DNA of 64,000 nucleotides, from positions 1 through 64,000 of the forward strand of contig JBBQNP010000002.1 of NCBI GenBank assembly GCA_038330085.1, written 5' to 3'. Below the pieces are notes generated by a model. That model worked only from the letters and a program-made list of their open reading frames with translations. It was not told the origin of the DNA and made no database searches. This stretch comes from JAEUIA01 sp038330085. GTDB taxonomy: Bacteria > Planctomycetota > UBA1135 > GCA-002686595. The number at the start of each line of letters is the position of its first letter. The first letter of the stretch is position 1. Below are positions 26,448 to 36,600 of the stretch, piece by piece. The translations under genes and the position numbers were made by a program.

Positions 26448-28079
26448 GTGGCGAACGAACAAGACAGGCGGAATGAAGACATCGTGCGCGGGCCCGAAGC
26501 GCGCATCGTCGAGGGGGTCGCCGGCATTCGGCTCGAGGACTTCGAGAACAAGATCCGCGTGCGTCCGCTCACGATCGACGACTTCGACGCTCTGATCGAG
26601 ATGCAGACGGCCAGCTTTCCCGGCATGCAGACGTGGCACCGGGAACAGATCGAGAGCCAGATGCGCGTATTCCCTGCCGGGCAACTGTGCATCGAATACC
26701 GCGGCGAAATCGTCGCTTCGGCGAGCAGCCTGATCGTCGACTTCGACGAGTACTCCGACTGGCACAACTGGCGCGAGATCTCGTCGGGCGGAACGATCGC
26801 CAACCACGATCCCGAGGGCGACACGCTCTACGGCATCGAGATCATGGTGCATCCGGAATTCCGGGGCTTGAAGCTCGCGCGCCGCCTCTACGAAGCGCGC
26901 AAGAACCTCGCGCGTCGCTTCAACCTGGCACGCATCATCATCGGCGGCCGCATCCCGGGATACGGCAAGAACGCAGAGGAAATGAGCGCGCGCGACTACG
27001 TCGAGAAGGTGATGAAGCGCGGCATGTACGACCCCGTCTTGACGACGCAGCTCGCCAACGGCTTCGTGCTCAAGCGCCTGATCCCCGACTACATGCCGAC
27101 CGATCTCGAATCGCGCGGCTATGCAACGTTCCTCGAGTGGACGAACTTCGACTACGTCCCCGATCCCAAGCGCACGTTGCAGGCCGTCGCGCTCGTGCGC
27201 ATCTGCGCCGTGCAGTACCAGATGCGCCTGATCCACAGCTTCGAGGAGTTCGCGACGCAGTGCGAGTACTTCGTCGACACCGCGTCGGAGAAGCGCTCGG
27301 ACTTCGTCGTGTTTCCCGAACTCCTCACGACACAGCTCCTCTCCTTCATCAAGGCGTCAGCCCCCAGCGAATCGGTTCGTCGTCTCGACGAGATCACGCC
27401 GCGCTACCTCGAGCTCTTCTCACGCCTCTCCATCAAGCACAACGTCAACATCATCGGCGGTTCGCAGTTCAGCGTGGAGAACGGTGAGCTGCACAACGTG
27501 TCGTACCTCTTCCGCCGCGACGGCACGATCGGCAAGCAGTACAAGCTCCACGTCACGCCCAGCGAGCGTCGTTGGTGGGGCGTGCAACCCGGGAACACGC
27601 TCGAAGTGTTCGACACGGACCGCGGCAAGATCGCGATCCTCATCTGCTACGACATCGAGTTTCCCGAGATCGCGCGCATCGCGGTGGGCAAGGGCGCGCA
27701 GATCCTGTTCGTGCCGTTCAACACCGAGGATCGCGAGGGCTACCTGCGCGTGCGCTACTGCGCACAGGCACGCTGCGTCGAGAACCACGTGTACGTCGCG
27801 ATCTCCGGTTGCGTCGGGAACCTGCCCTTCGTCGACAACGCCGACGTGCACTACGGTCAGTCGGGCATCTTCACGCCGTCCGACGTCTCGTTCGCGCGCG
27901 ACGGCATCGCGGCGGAGTGCACGCCGAACATCGAGACGCTCGTGATCCACGACGTCGACGTCGAGCTCCTGCGTCGCCGCAAGATGCGCGGGACCGTGCA
28001 GAACTGGGAGGACCGTCGCACGGACCTCTACCGCGTGAACTACAACGAAGGTCCTGGAACGCCCGAGCGCCAGGTCTGA
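26448..28079 (+). CDS. GNAT acetyltransferase fused to a nitrilase-superfamily amidase
   Basis: 543 residues from a GTG start. Residues about 35-235 are a GNAT domain (IRVRPLTIDDFDALIEMQ, GIEIMVHPEFRGLKLARRLY as the acetyl-CoA loop). Residues about 250-520 are a carbon-nitrogen hydrolase with the catalytic triad E291 (VVFPELL), K366 (YKLHVTPSE) and C400 (ILICYDIEFPE). Both active sites look intact. This fusion is a known but functionally uncharacterised architecture, often annotated as bifunctional GNAT/carbon-nitrogen hydrolase. The two halves may act in sequence on an amide substrate. It ends 3 bases before the convergent MscS gene. Confidence 0.9.
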   Translation: MANEQDRRNEDIVRGPEARIVEGVAGIRLEDFENKIRVRPLTIDDFDALIEMQTASFPGMQTWHREQIESQMRVFPAGQLCIEYRGEIVASASSLIVDFDEYSDWHNWREISSGGTIANHDPEGDTLYGIEIMVHPEFRGLKLARRLYEARKNLARRFNLARIIIGGRIPGYGKNAEEMSARDYVEKVMKRGMYDPVLTTQLANGFVLKRLIPDYMPTDLESRGYATFLEWTNFDYVPDPKRTLQAVALVRICAVQYQMRLIHSFEEFATQCEYFVDTASEKRSDFVVFPELLTTQLLSFIKASAPSESVRRLDEITPRYLELFSRLSIKHNVNIIGGSQFSVENGELHNVSYLFRRDGTIGKQYKLHVTPSERRWWGVQPGNTLEVFDTDRGKIAILICYDIEFPEIARIAVGKGAQILFVPFNTEDREGYLRVRYCAQARCVENHVYVAISGCVGNLPFVDNADVHYGQSGIFTPSDVSFARDGIAAECTPNIETLVIHDVDVELLRRRKMRGTVQNWEDRRTDLYRVNYNEGPGTPERQV

Positions 28080-28082
28080 TCG

Positions 28083-29027
28083 TCAACGATCCGCGTCACC
28101 GTCGACCGGGTCGCGGCGACCGCCGGACTGCAGCGCGCTCAACAGCTCCGGAGCGAGGTGCAGGTCGAGCTGCGGGAACGCGAACGAGATCTCGGCCTGC
28201 TTGAACGCGCTCCAGATCGCCTCGTTGAGCTGTGAGATGAGCTGGCGCGAGCGCCACGGGTCCTCGATCCAGATCGAGACCTCGAAGTTGACCGAGCTCG
28301 CTCCGAAATCGGTCATCAGCACGCGCGGGTCCTTCGAGGCCTCCCTGGCCGCGAAGTTACGCGCTGTGGTCTCGAGCACCTTGCGCACGTGTGCCATGTC
28401 GGACGAATAGGCGACGCCGACGACGGTGCGCACCCTGTAGAGCGAATCGCGCAGCGTGTAGTTCTTCACCGTCGACGTGACGAGCAGCGAGTTCGGGATG
28501 ATCACGTCCTCGTCGTCGCGCGTGCGCGCGATCGTCGCGCGAATGCCCATCTTCACGACGCGCACCACGCGACCTTCGACCTCGAGCACGTCCTCGGGCG
28601 TGATCGAGCGTTCGACCATCAGGATGACGCCCGACACGAAGTTCTCGGACAGGTTCTGCAGCGCGAAGCCGATCACGACCGCGAACACAGCTCCCGCGGC
28701 GAACAGCGAAGTCAGCGTCAGGCCGACCAGGTTCAGCCCCACGAAGAGGCCGACGATCATGATCAGGTAGTGGACGAGGCGTTTGATGACCGCCTGTCCG
28801 CCGTGATCGGTGACGGAGCGCCGCTGGAAAGCCCGCGTGAGGGCGCTCTGCACGATCTTCGAAACCACCCACGCCGCGATGACGACCGCGACGATCACGA
28901 TCACGTCGCCGACGGTCACCTTGTGGAAGATCTGCGCGTACCAGAACTTCTCCCACCAGCCTTCGGCTACACGAGCCGCGGCGGCTGCGTCGGAAGCCAG
29001 CGGTCCCTGAGTCGTGTCCTGCATCAC
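28083..29027 (-). CDS. MscS-family mechanosensitive channel
   Basis: 314 residues. Three hydrophobic helices lie in the first 140 residues (VTVGDVIVIVAVVIAAWVV, LIMIVGLFVGLNLVGLTL, AVFAVVIGFALQNLSENFVS). The last is the Gly/Ala-rich pore helix plus the conserved FALQNLSENF kink. The beta domain follows (GDVLEVEG-like PEDVLEVEGRVVRV, IPNSLLV), then the alpha/beta cage. Length is near E. coli MscS (286). It protects against hypo-osmotic shock by releasing solutes. Confidence 0.92.
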   Translation of the reverse strand: MMQDTTQGPLASDAAAAARVAEGWWEKFWYAQIFHKVTVGDVIVIVAVVIAAWVVSKIVQSALTRAFQRRSVTDHGGQAVIKRLVHYLIMIVGLFVGLNLVGLTLTSLFAAGAVFAVVIGFALQNLSENFVSGVILMVERSITPEDVLEVEGRVVRVVKMGIRATIARTRDDEDVIIPNSLLVTSTVKNYTLRDSLYRVRTVVGVAYSSDMAHVRKVLETTARNFAAREASKDPRVLMTDFGASSVNFEVSIWIEDPWRSRQLISQLNEAIWSAFKQAEISFAFPQLDLHLAPELLSALQSGGRRDPVDGDADR

Positions 29028-29077
29028 TGCGCGGGATTGTCACACACGCGCCTCGTACCGCGAAGCAATGAACGAAG

Positions 29078-29122
29078 AGCGGGCCCGCATACCGGCGATG
29101 AAGCTCGGCATCCGGGCCCGCT
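29078..29122 (-). terminator. Long-stem hairpin after the PhoX-like gene
   Basis: AGCGGGCCCG (29078-29087) pairs perfectly with CGGGCCCGCT (29113-29122) over a 25-base loop. It lies downstream of the PhoX-like gene and upstream of the MscS gene on the same strand, so it would separate the two transcripts. Confidence 0.45.
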
Positions 29123-29132
29123 GCACACTCAG

Positions 29133-29156
29133 GTTCGCAGCTGAGGTCCTGCGAAC
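29133..29156 (-). terminator. Short hairpin 12 bases past the PhoX-like stop
   Basis: GTTCGCAG and CTGCGAAC form a perfect 8-bp stem with an 8-base loop, just downstream of the stop at 29169. It is a likely first terminator of the PhoX-like gene, with no U run. Confidence 0.5.
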
Positions 29157-29168
29157 GTGAGGTCCTGG

Positions 29169-30827
29169 TCAGTGCGGCGCCGGCAGGATCTCGAACAGGG
29201 TGTTGTCACCGTGCTGTTGCGTGTAGAAGACGCGCCAACCTCCGGTGAACGGCGTCGGGATCTGGGCGCCCAGGATCCCGCGGCGGCGCGCATCGCCGTC
29301 GGAGATGTGAATGCCCGTGATCTCGTTGTCACCGTCGTTCTGGAAGCCGTTGCCGCTGATGCCGCCGAGCCCCGAGTCGATCGCGGCCGTGGCGTCGCGA
29401 CCCTGAGCGAGCAAACGGACGGGCGCGGGCGTCAAGACGTTGCCGTAGTCGGAGGTCGTGTCGTAGACGAACGCCGAGTCGAGCGCGTTGTGTTGCCCGT
29501 GCAGCGAATCACCGCGGTCCTCGACGGCGACCAATTGCGTCGCGCTCCAGAACGCGAGGTTGTCGAACCCGGTGTGGTCGATGTCGCTGCGGTAGAAGAT
29601 CGACAGCGTGCCATCCGCCACAGGGGAGCCGACCGTCTTCGTCCACACGAAGAGTCCGCCGAAACCGCCGTAGGCCGCGCCCGCTTCCGTGCTGGCGTTC
29701 GTGTCGCCGGTCTCGGTGAAGTAGAACTCGCCGAAGAGGCTTCCCGGGCGGAATGCGCCGTTCTCCGGACGCTTGAACGGCGTCGCATTCGCCAGCTTCG
29801 CGGCCGCATTGGCGACGAACGGCAGCGTGCCGTCGATGTGCGTGTCGTGCACGGTCACCCAATGCGTCGCGAACGTCAGGCCGTACGTGTGGAGGTCGAG
29901 CACGTCCTGCGAGAGGATGTCGGCGTCCGCCTGCCCGGCATGGAACACGATCGGCTGACCCGGATGCGCGATCGAGATCACCTGCAGTGCCTGCAGCTTC
30001 CCGCCGCTCGTCAGGTGGGTGACGTCGTCCGGAATGTAGCGGTAGATGAAGCTGTTCGGCTGCTTCGCGTGGCTGTTCACCGCGCCCGCAGGCCCACCGA
30101 TGTCCTCGACGATGTAGAGGTTGCCGTCCGAGTCGTTTTGAATGCCTTCGTACCCGCCGCGACCGAGGTAGCCGGAGATGTCCTGCACGACGGGCGGATA
30201 GGAAAAGCTCGCCTGCCACACGCCGCCGGAGGTGCCGTTTTCCGCAGTGAAAAGCAGCTGGCGGCAGAAAGGATCGAACGTCGAACCGTCGAACACGGGC
30301 AGCTTGTTGCCGAAAGTGTCCTGCGTCGCGAAGAGCGTGATGCGGTGCGCGGCGTCGGCGTCCAGGTTGACGCGCGTGATGTAGCCGGCCTTGTTGCCGC
30401 TCATCGGATCGGTGTATCCGTTCTCGTGACCCTGGAAGACGAAGTGCGTGCCGTAGTCGTAGACCGCGTCCGGACCGGTCTGGCCGGGGAGGATGAGATA
30501 CGTGTTCTTGTCGGGCTCCGTCTTCGTCGCCTCGATGACCGAGCCGGGCATCTGCACCGCGCCGGGAGCGGGAGTCTGCGGCCCGTTGCCGTCGTATCCG
30601 TAGAAGGGAATGTCGACCGTCGGGTTCTCGAGCGGGGACGAGCCCCTCACGATCGCGTACTCGATCAACTCAGGCGAGAGCACGTTGGGCACGGCGTTCC
30701 CGGTTGTCTTGGGGTTCGCGTGCGCGACTCCGGCAAACGTGTTGCCGCTCGCCTGTGCGGCCTGGGGGATTGCCAACGCCGCGGTCGTCACGGCGACGCC
30801 GAAGCAGAGTTTCCTGCCTGAGATCAT
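29169..30827 (-). CDS. Secreted PhoX/DUF839-like protein
   Basis: 552 residues. A clear signal peptide (GRKLCFGVAVTTAALAIPQAAQASG) is followed by a beta-propeller-like body of the DUF839/PhoX group. Typical segments are DNLAFWSATQLVAVEDRGDS, YIVEDIGGP and FQNDGDNEITGIHISDGD. PhoX enzymes are calcium/iron-dependent alkaline phosphatases, but not all DUF839 members are active phosphatases, and I cannot verify all metal ligands. The start at 30827 is supported by AAGGAAA upstream and by the signal peptide. The frame runs open further upstream with non-signal sequence. Confidence 0.75.
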   Translation of the reverse strand: MISGRKLCFGVAVTTAALAIPQAAQASGNTFAGVAHANPKTTGNAVPNVLSPELIEYAIVRGSSPLENPTVDIPFYGYDGNGPQTPAPGAVQMPGSVIEATKTEPDKNTYLILPGQTGPDAVYDYGTHFVFQGHENGYTDPMSGNKAGYITRVNLDADAAHRITLFATQDTFGNKLPVFDGSTFDPFCRQLLFTAENGTSGGVWQASFSYPPVVQDISGYLGRGGYEGIQNDSDGNLYIVEDIGGPAGAVNSHAKQPNSFIYRYIPDDVTHLTSGGKLQALQVISIAHPGQPIVFHAGQADADILSQDVLDLHTYGLTFATHWVTVHDTHIDGTLPFVANAAAKLANATPFKRPENGAFRPGSLFGEFYFTETGDTNASTEAGAAYGGFGGLFVWTKTVGSPVADGTLSIFYRSDIDHTGFDNLAFWSATQLVAVEDRGDSLHGQHNALDSAFVYDTTSDYGNVLTPAPVRLLAQGRDATAAIDSGLGGISGNGFQNDGDNEITGIHISDGDARRRGILGAQIPTPFTGGWRVFYTQQHGDNTLFEILPAPH

Positions 30828-31474
30828 GTTGTCGTTTCCTTGGATACGAGGGGAGTCTGGACGGTCATCGATGCGCGACCGCACGAAGTGCACCGGTCGA
30901 TCGACTGCGCGCGCAACGTAGGCGCGGCGCATTGCCGTCGCGTGAACTTGCACGCAAGCGTCGGTGTAGATTTGCACGCGCGCTCTTTGCCCCATCCTTT
31001 CGCCGGGTTCATCCGCGGGTGCTACGTGCGCGCGTGAATGGGTGACGCTTGGTTGCGGGCGTGAATTTCGGGCGTGAAGTTCGTGAGCGATTCCAGCGGG
31101 TGAATTGAGAGCGCGAACGTGGCGTGCGAACTTGGCGCGACACCCGTGAGGAAGTCCACGCGCGAGGTCATGGCGCAGAGTGAGTACGTGAGCTCGATGG
31201 CCAAGTCGCGGCGAGTGCGGACTCGGATCCCGAATCGAAGCGAGGTGCGATCGGGAGTGCGCTCGCCATTCTGGAACCAGAGGGTGGTGCAGCCTCGGTC
31301 GGAACTCCGTGAGGGTCGCGCCCGGCCGTGTCCGACCCCGGCTATCGGTACGGCCGTCGACAGGGCCTGGCTCGGCCGCCCACCTTGGAATGCCACGTCG
31401 AAAGACCAGCCCCTCCCGGATCTCGCTGCGGGCCTACCCCTCCATGCTGTTCAGAAAGCCCGCTCAAATTTCAG
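30828..31474. other. Intergenic region without a supported gene
   Basis: This divergent gap lies between the PhoX-like gene and the TetR gene. It holds irregular short repeats of GGGCGTGAA/GGGTGAA type around 31030-31110 and no convincing coding sequence. The frames open here have no family features and shift between arginine-rich compositions. Confidence 0.5.
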
Positions 31475-31502
31475 TTGACTGATCGGTCAAGTCGAGTACT
31501 CT
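31475..31502 (+). promoter_or_regulatory. tetR promoter with overlapping operator
   Basis: TTGACTGATCGGTCAA (31475-31490) is a near-perfect palindrome of the TetR-family operator kind. Its first six bases, TTGACT, also make a good -35 box, with TACTCT 16 bases later as -10. TetR binding would cover the -35, giving autorepression. Transcription would begin only a few bases before the ATG at 31514, which has no ribosome site. Confidence 0.65.
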
Positions 31503-31513
31503 CTGACTGAACC

Positions 31514-32122
31514 ATGGGCCGCACCTCCGACACGCGCGAAAAGCTCCTCGCCGCTTCGATCGAGCTCATCTCGGCCCAGAGCTACGGCTCGGTCAGCGTC
31601 GACGACATCTGCGAGAAGGCCGGCGTCAAGAAGGGCAGCTTCTACCACTTCTTCCCCTCGAAGGAGGACCTCGCGGTCGACGCCTACGAGGCGTACTGGC
31701 AGGCCGAAGTCCAGCCCTGGTACGAGCAGACCTTCCGCCCCGACGTGGCTCCCCGCGACCGCATCGCTGCTTGGTGCGACGACAACTACCGCGAGCAAAA
31801 AGCGACGTTCGAGGCCAAAGGACATGTACCTGGCTGTCCTTTCTGCTCCATCGCCGCCGAGATGGGCACCCAGAGCGAACGCCTCCGGCTGAAGAGCGAG
31901 GAGATCCTCGGGCGCAGCTTGTTCCACATCGAGCGTACCTTGCGCGACGGTCAACGCGACGGGTCGATGCCCGGCGTGACCGACCCCGCAGCACAGGCGC
32001 GGGCGATCGTGACCTTCGGCTTCGGCGCGATGCTGCAGGCCAAAGTGCGCAACGATCCGGAGGTCCTGCGCGACCTCAAACAACAGGTCCTCTCCCTTCT
32101 CGGAGCGACCGTTCCGGTCTGA
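31514..32122 (+). CDS. TetR-family transcriptional regulator
   Basis: 202 residues. The N-terminal helix-turn-helix is canonical (TREKLLAASIELISAQSYGS, VDDICEKAGVKKGSFYHFFP, SKEDLAVDAYEAYW). The C-terminal ligand domain resembles the TetR_C group that includes cysteine-containing AcuR/NemR-like members (PGCPFCSIAAEMG). The CPFC pair could sense electrophiles or metals, though that is inference. It is followed by an RND adaptor and permease on the same strand and preceded by its own palindromic operator. It is therefore most likely the local pump repressor. Confidence 0.9.
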   Translation: MGRTSDTREKLLAASIELISAQSYGSVSVDDICEKAGVKKGSFYHFFPSKEDLAVDAYEAYWQAEVQPWYEQTFRPDVAPRDRIAAWCDDNYREQKATFEAKGHVPGCPFCSIAAEMGTQSERLRLKSEEILGRSLFHIERTLRDGQRDGSMPGVTDPAAQARAIVTFGFGAMLQAKVRNDPEVLRDLKQQVLSLLGATVPV

Positions 32123-32164
32123 CTGACCCTGCCACCTGAGGCCTGCGGTCTGCAAACACTTCGT

Positions 32165-32180
32165 TAGACGACCAGTCCAC
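32165..32180 (+). promoter_or_regulatory. Second TetR-like operator upstream of the adaptor
   Basis: The segment TAGACGACCAGTCCA carries inverted GAC and GTC half-sites. Its opposite strand, GGACTGGTCGTC, resembles the operator upstream of tetR (GACTGATCGGTC). It lies about 30-45 bases before the adaptor ATG. This would let one regulator control tetR and the pump separately. Confidence 0.4.
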
Positions 32181-32209
32181 TATTCATCGAACCTTCGCAC
32201 CATCTTGCC

Positions 32210-33391
32210 ATGAAGCTCATCCCCGTTTCGATCGCCGTTGTCCTCCTCGGTCTGGCCGCATTGCCCTTCGTCTTCGCCGCCTGCAGCGAAGCGACGGCTC
32301 AGCCCGATTCCGCGGCGTCCGCGCCGCCTGCCCCGACCGTCACCGTCGCGCCCGTCATCGAGCGTGAGATCTCGGAGTACTCCGAGTTCACCGGCCGCAT
32401 CGAGGCGATCGACGACGTCGAAGTGCGCGCGCGCGTGAGCGGCCACCTCGAGGCCGTGCACTTCGAGTCCGGACAGCTCGTCAAGAAGGGCGACGTGCTC
32501 TTCACGATCGATCCGCGCTGGCACAAGGCTGCGCTCGCCGCGACCGACGCAGCGGTCGCGCAGGCGCGTGTGCGCCTCGACAACGCGGCGCGCGAGTCGA
32601 AGCGTGCGACGGAACTGCGCGAGAGCCAGGCGATCTCGGGCGAGGAAGCCGATACGCGCCTGTCTCGGCTGGCCGAGGCGAAGGCCGGTGTGCTCGCGGC
32701 GGAAGCAGCGCGCGACACGAGTGCTCTCGACCTCGAGTTCACCACCGTGCGCGCGCCGGTCGACGGCCGCGTCGGTCGTGCGCTCGTGACGCCCGGCAAC
32801 TTCGTCAGCGGCGTGCCGGCGGCGAACACGGTGCTCACGACGATCGTGTCCGTGGATCCGGTGTTCGTGTACGCCGACGTCGACGAGGGCTCGCTGCTCG
32901 TTCTCGACCGTCTGATGCGCGAGCGCGCGCTGCCCCTCGACGAGCAAGGTCGCGTGCGCGTCGAGGTCGGTCTGTCCGACGAAGATGGCTATCCGCACGC
33001 CGGCGTGATCGAGTCGCTCGGCAACCGCCTCGACGAGGGCACGGGCACGATCCTCCTGCGCGCGATCGTGCCCAATGCGGACAGGACGCTCGTCCCGGGA
33101 TTGTTCGCGCGCTTGCGCGTGCCGAGCACTTCGGTGCGCAAGACGCCGCTCGTTCCGGAGCAGGCGATCGGCACGGACCAGTCGCAGAAGTTCGTGCTCG
33201 TGCTCGGAGACGACCAGACGGTGCAGTACCGCGCCGTGAAGCTCGGTCCCGCGCTCGAAGGCCAGCGCATGGTGCGCGAGGGCCTCCACGCCGGCGAGGA
33301 GATCGTCGTGAACGGTCTGCAGCGCGTTCGTCCGGGCGTGAAGGTCACGGCCGAGCGCGAGCCGACCAAGACGGCCTCAGCGGAGCACTGA
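32210..33391 (+). CDS. RND periplasmic adaptor lipoprotein (AcrA/MexA type)
   Basis: 393 residues. The lipoprotein signal ends with FAAC (cysteine near residue 24). The adaptor domains are in the usual order: first lipoyl half (RVSGHLEAVHFESGQLVKKGDVLFTIDPR), alpha hairpin (residues about 100-170), second lipoyl half (RAPVDGRVGRALVTPGNFVSG), beta-barrel and membrane-proximal domain ending in GLQRVRPGVKVTAE. The IDPRW and VRAPVDG signatures place it in the HAE1-pump adaptor group. It pairs with the fused permease-channel gene 217 bases downstream. Confidence 0.93.
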   Translation: MKLIPVSIAVVLLGLAALPFVFAACSEATAQPDSAASAPPAPTVTVAPVIEREISEYSEFTGRIEAIDDVEVRARVSGHLEAVHFESGQLVKKGDVLFTIDPRWHKAALAATDAAVAQARVRLDNAARESKRATELRESQAISGEEADTRLSRLAEAKAGVLAAEAARDTSALDLEFTTVRAPVDGRVGRALVTPGNFVSGVPAANTVLTTIVSVDPVFVYADVDEGSLLVLDRLMRERALPLDEQGRVRVEVGLSDEDGYPHAGVIESLGNRLDEGTGTILLRAIVPNADRTLVPGLFARLRVPSTSVRKTPLVPEQAIGTDQSQKFVLVLGDDQTVQYRAVKLGPALEGQRMVREGLHAGEEIVVNGLQRVRPGVKVTAEREPTKTASAEH

Positions 33392-33410
33392 GCGCACGTC
33401 ACCCAGAGTC

Positions 33411-33500
33411 GGCGTCGCAGACCCAAGTAGCCGAGGGTCCGGCGTCACAGACCCACGTAGCCGAGGGTCCACCGTCGCGGACCGACGCGCCGACCTCACA
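33411..33500 (+). repeat. 30-bp tandem repeat between adaptor and permease genes
   Basis: Two 30-bp units (33411-33440 and 33441-33470) differ at three positions and share GTAGCCGAGGGTCC. A decayed third unit runs to about 33500. They occupy the 217-base gap between two co-directed pump genes and have no coding features. Confidence 0.75.
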
Positions 33501-33608
33501 ACTCTCATCCAGCCTCGCGAGCCCACACCGCTCGCCGTGCGCTGCTGATTTCGCATCTCGAGTACTCACAGCAAATTCCACACACCTGATTCCACATCCA
33601 GTCCCGTC

Positions 33609-36600
33609 ATGAACTTCTCGCACTTCTTCATCAAGCGTCCCGTCTTCGCCGGCGTGTTGAGCTTCGTCATCCTGCTGATCGGGGTGCTCGCGATGCGCGG
33701 CCTGCCGATCAGCGAATACCCCGAGGTCGTTCCGCCGACGGTGATCGTGCGCGCGATCTACCCCGGCGCCAACCCGAAGACGATCTCGGAGACGGTCGCG
33801 GCGCCGCTCGAGCAGGTCATCAACGGCGTCGAGCACTCGCTTTACATGACGTCGCAGGCGACGAGCGACGGCGTGATGACGCTGACGATCACGTTCGCGC
33901 TCGGCACGAACCCCGACGACGCGCAGGTGCAGGTGCAGAACCGCGTGTCGCAGGCTCTGCCCAAGCTGCCCGAAGAAGTGAGACGCCTCGGCGTGACGAC
34001 CCTCAAGTCGTCGCCCGACCTGACGATGGTCGTGCACTTGTTCTCACCCGACAACCGCTACGACGACGTGTACGTGCGCAACTACGCGTCGCTGCAGGTG
34101 AAGGACGTGCTCGCGCGCCTGCCCGGTGTCGGCGACGTGCAGTTGTTCGGCAGCGGCGACTACGCGATGCGCGTGTGGCTGGACCCGGACAAGATCGCGG
34201 CGCGCGGGCTGACGGCGAGCGACGTCGTCGCGGCGATCCGCGAGCAGAACGTGCAGGTCGCGGCCGGCGGGATCGGCCAGCCGCCGCTCGCGTCACCGGG
34301 TGAGATGCAACTGCAGATCAACACCAAGGGCCGGCTCATCGACGAAGAAGAGTTCGGCAACATCGTCGTCAAGCGCGGCACCAAGGGCGAAGAGGTGCTC
34401 TTGAAGAGCGTCGCGCGCGTCGAGCTCGGCGCCAGCGAGTACGCGCTGCGCTCCCTCCTCAACAACAAGAGGGCGGTCGCGATCCCGATCTTCCAGTCGC
34501 CCGGTAGCAACGCGATCGCCGTGTCGGACGCCGTGCGCGCGTCGATGGCGGAGCTCAAGCACAACTTTCCGCAGGGCCTCGACTACGCGATCGTCTACGA
34601 CCCGACGGTGTTCGTGCGCGACTCGATCAAGGCCGTCGTCGAGACGCTGATCGAGGCGATTCTCCTGGTCGTCATCGTCGTCGTGCTCTTCCTACAGACG
34701 TGGCGCGCGAGCATCATCCCGCTCGCGGCGGTGCCCGTTTCGCTCGTCGGCACGTTCGCGGTGATGAGCGCGCTCGGGTTCGGCATCAACGCGCTGTCCT
34801 TGTTCGGCCTCGTGCTCGCGATCGGAATCGTCGTCGACGACGCGATCGTGGTCGTCGAGAACGTCGAGCGCAACATCGCGCTGGGTCTGTCACCGATAGC
34901 GGCGACGCGACAGGCGATGAAGGAAGTGACCGGCCCAATCGTCGCGACCGCACTCGTGCTCGGTGCCGTGTTCATCCCGACCGCGTTCATCAGCGGACTG
35001 ACCGGCCAGTTCTACAAGCAGTTCGCCATCACGATCGCGATCTCGACTGCGATCAGTGCGTTCAACTCGCTGACGTTGTCGCCGGCACTCAGCGCGCTCC
35101 TCTTGAAGCCGCACGGTGCCCAAGAAAAGGGAACGAAGGATTGGCTCTCGCGCGTCATGGACAAGGGCTTGGGCTGGCTCTTCCGCCCGTTCAACTGGGC
35201 CTTCGCGCGCCTCGGCCACCTGTACGGTCGCGGCGTCAGCGGCGTCATCCGCAAGGCGGCGTTCGCGCTCGTCGTGTACGTCGGCCTCGTGTTCCTCGCC
35301 GGTTGGAGCTTCAACCACGTCCCGACCGGTTTCGTGCCGACGCAGGACAAGCAGTACCTCGTCGCGTTCGCGCAATTGCCCGACGGTGCGTCGCTCGATC
35401 GCACCGAGGCCGTGATCCGGCGCATGTCGCAGATCGCGCTCGACCACGAGGGCGTGGAATCCGCCATCGCGTTCCCGGGCTTGAGCATCAACGGCTTCAC
35501 CGCCAGCCCGAACTCGGGGATCGTGTTCGTCTCGCTCAAGCCGTTCGAAGAGCGCGAGAAGCCCGAGCTCTCGGGGTTCGCGCTCGCGGGCGATCTCAAC
35601 GCCAAGTTCGCATCCATCCAGGATTCGATCGTCGCGATCTTCCCGCCGCCGCCGGTGCAAGGGCTCGGAACGATCGGCGGGTTCAAGCTGTACGTCGAGG
35701 ACCGCGGCGATCAGGGTTACGACGCGCTCTACAACGCGACGTGGCAGACGATCGGCAAGGCCGCGCAATCGCCGCAGCTCGCCGGGTTGTTCTCGACGTT
35801 CCAGGTCAACGTGCCGCAGCTCCAGGCCGACGTCGATCGCCCGAAAGCGCAGGCACAGGGCATTCCGCTCGGCAACGTGTTCGACACGATGCAGATCTAC
35901 CTGGGCTCGTTGTACGTGAACGACTTCAACCGCTTCGGCCGCACGTACCAGGTCGTCGCGCAAGCCGACGAGAAGTTCCGCGACGACGCGCGCGACATCA
36001 CGAAGCTGCGCACGCGCAACGACAAGGGACAGATGGTGCCGCTGAGCTCGATCGTGCACGTGCGCGAAAGCCACGGACCCGATCGCGTGATGCGCTACAA
36101 CGGTTACCCCGCCGCCGAGATCAACGGCGCGCCGGCGCCGGGCACCAGCTCGGGCGAGGCCGAGCAGAAGATGGCCGCAGTCGCGGCCGAGTCGCTGCCG
36201 AAGTCCATGAAGTTCGAGTGGACCGATCTGACGTACCAGAAGATCCTCGCAGGCAACTCGGCGGTGTTCGTGTTCCCGCTCTGCATCTTGCTCGTCTTCC
36301 TCGTGCTCGCAGCGCAGTACGAGAGCTTCCGCATGCCGCTTGCGGTCATCCTGATCGTGCCGTTGTCGCTGCTCGCCGCCATGGCGGGCGTGATGATCAA
36401 GGGCGGCGACAACAACGTCTTCACGCAGATCGGCCTGATCGTCTTGATCGGTCTGGCGGCGAAGAACGCGATCCTCATCGTCGAGTTCGCCAAGGTGAAG
36501 CAGGACGAGGGCCTCGATCCGGCTCACGCCGCCGTCGAAGCCGCGAAGCTGCGCCTGCGTCCGATCCTCATGACGAGCATCGCGTTCATCGCGGGCGTTT

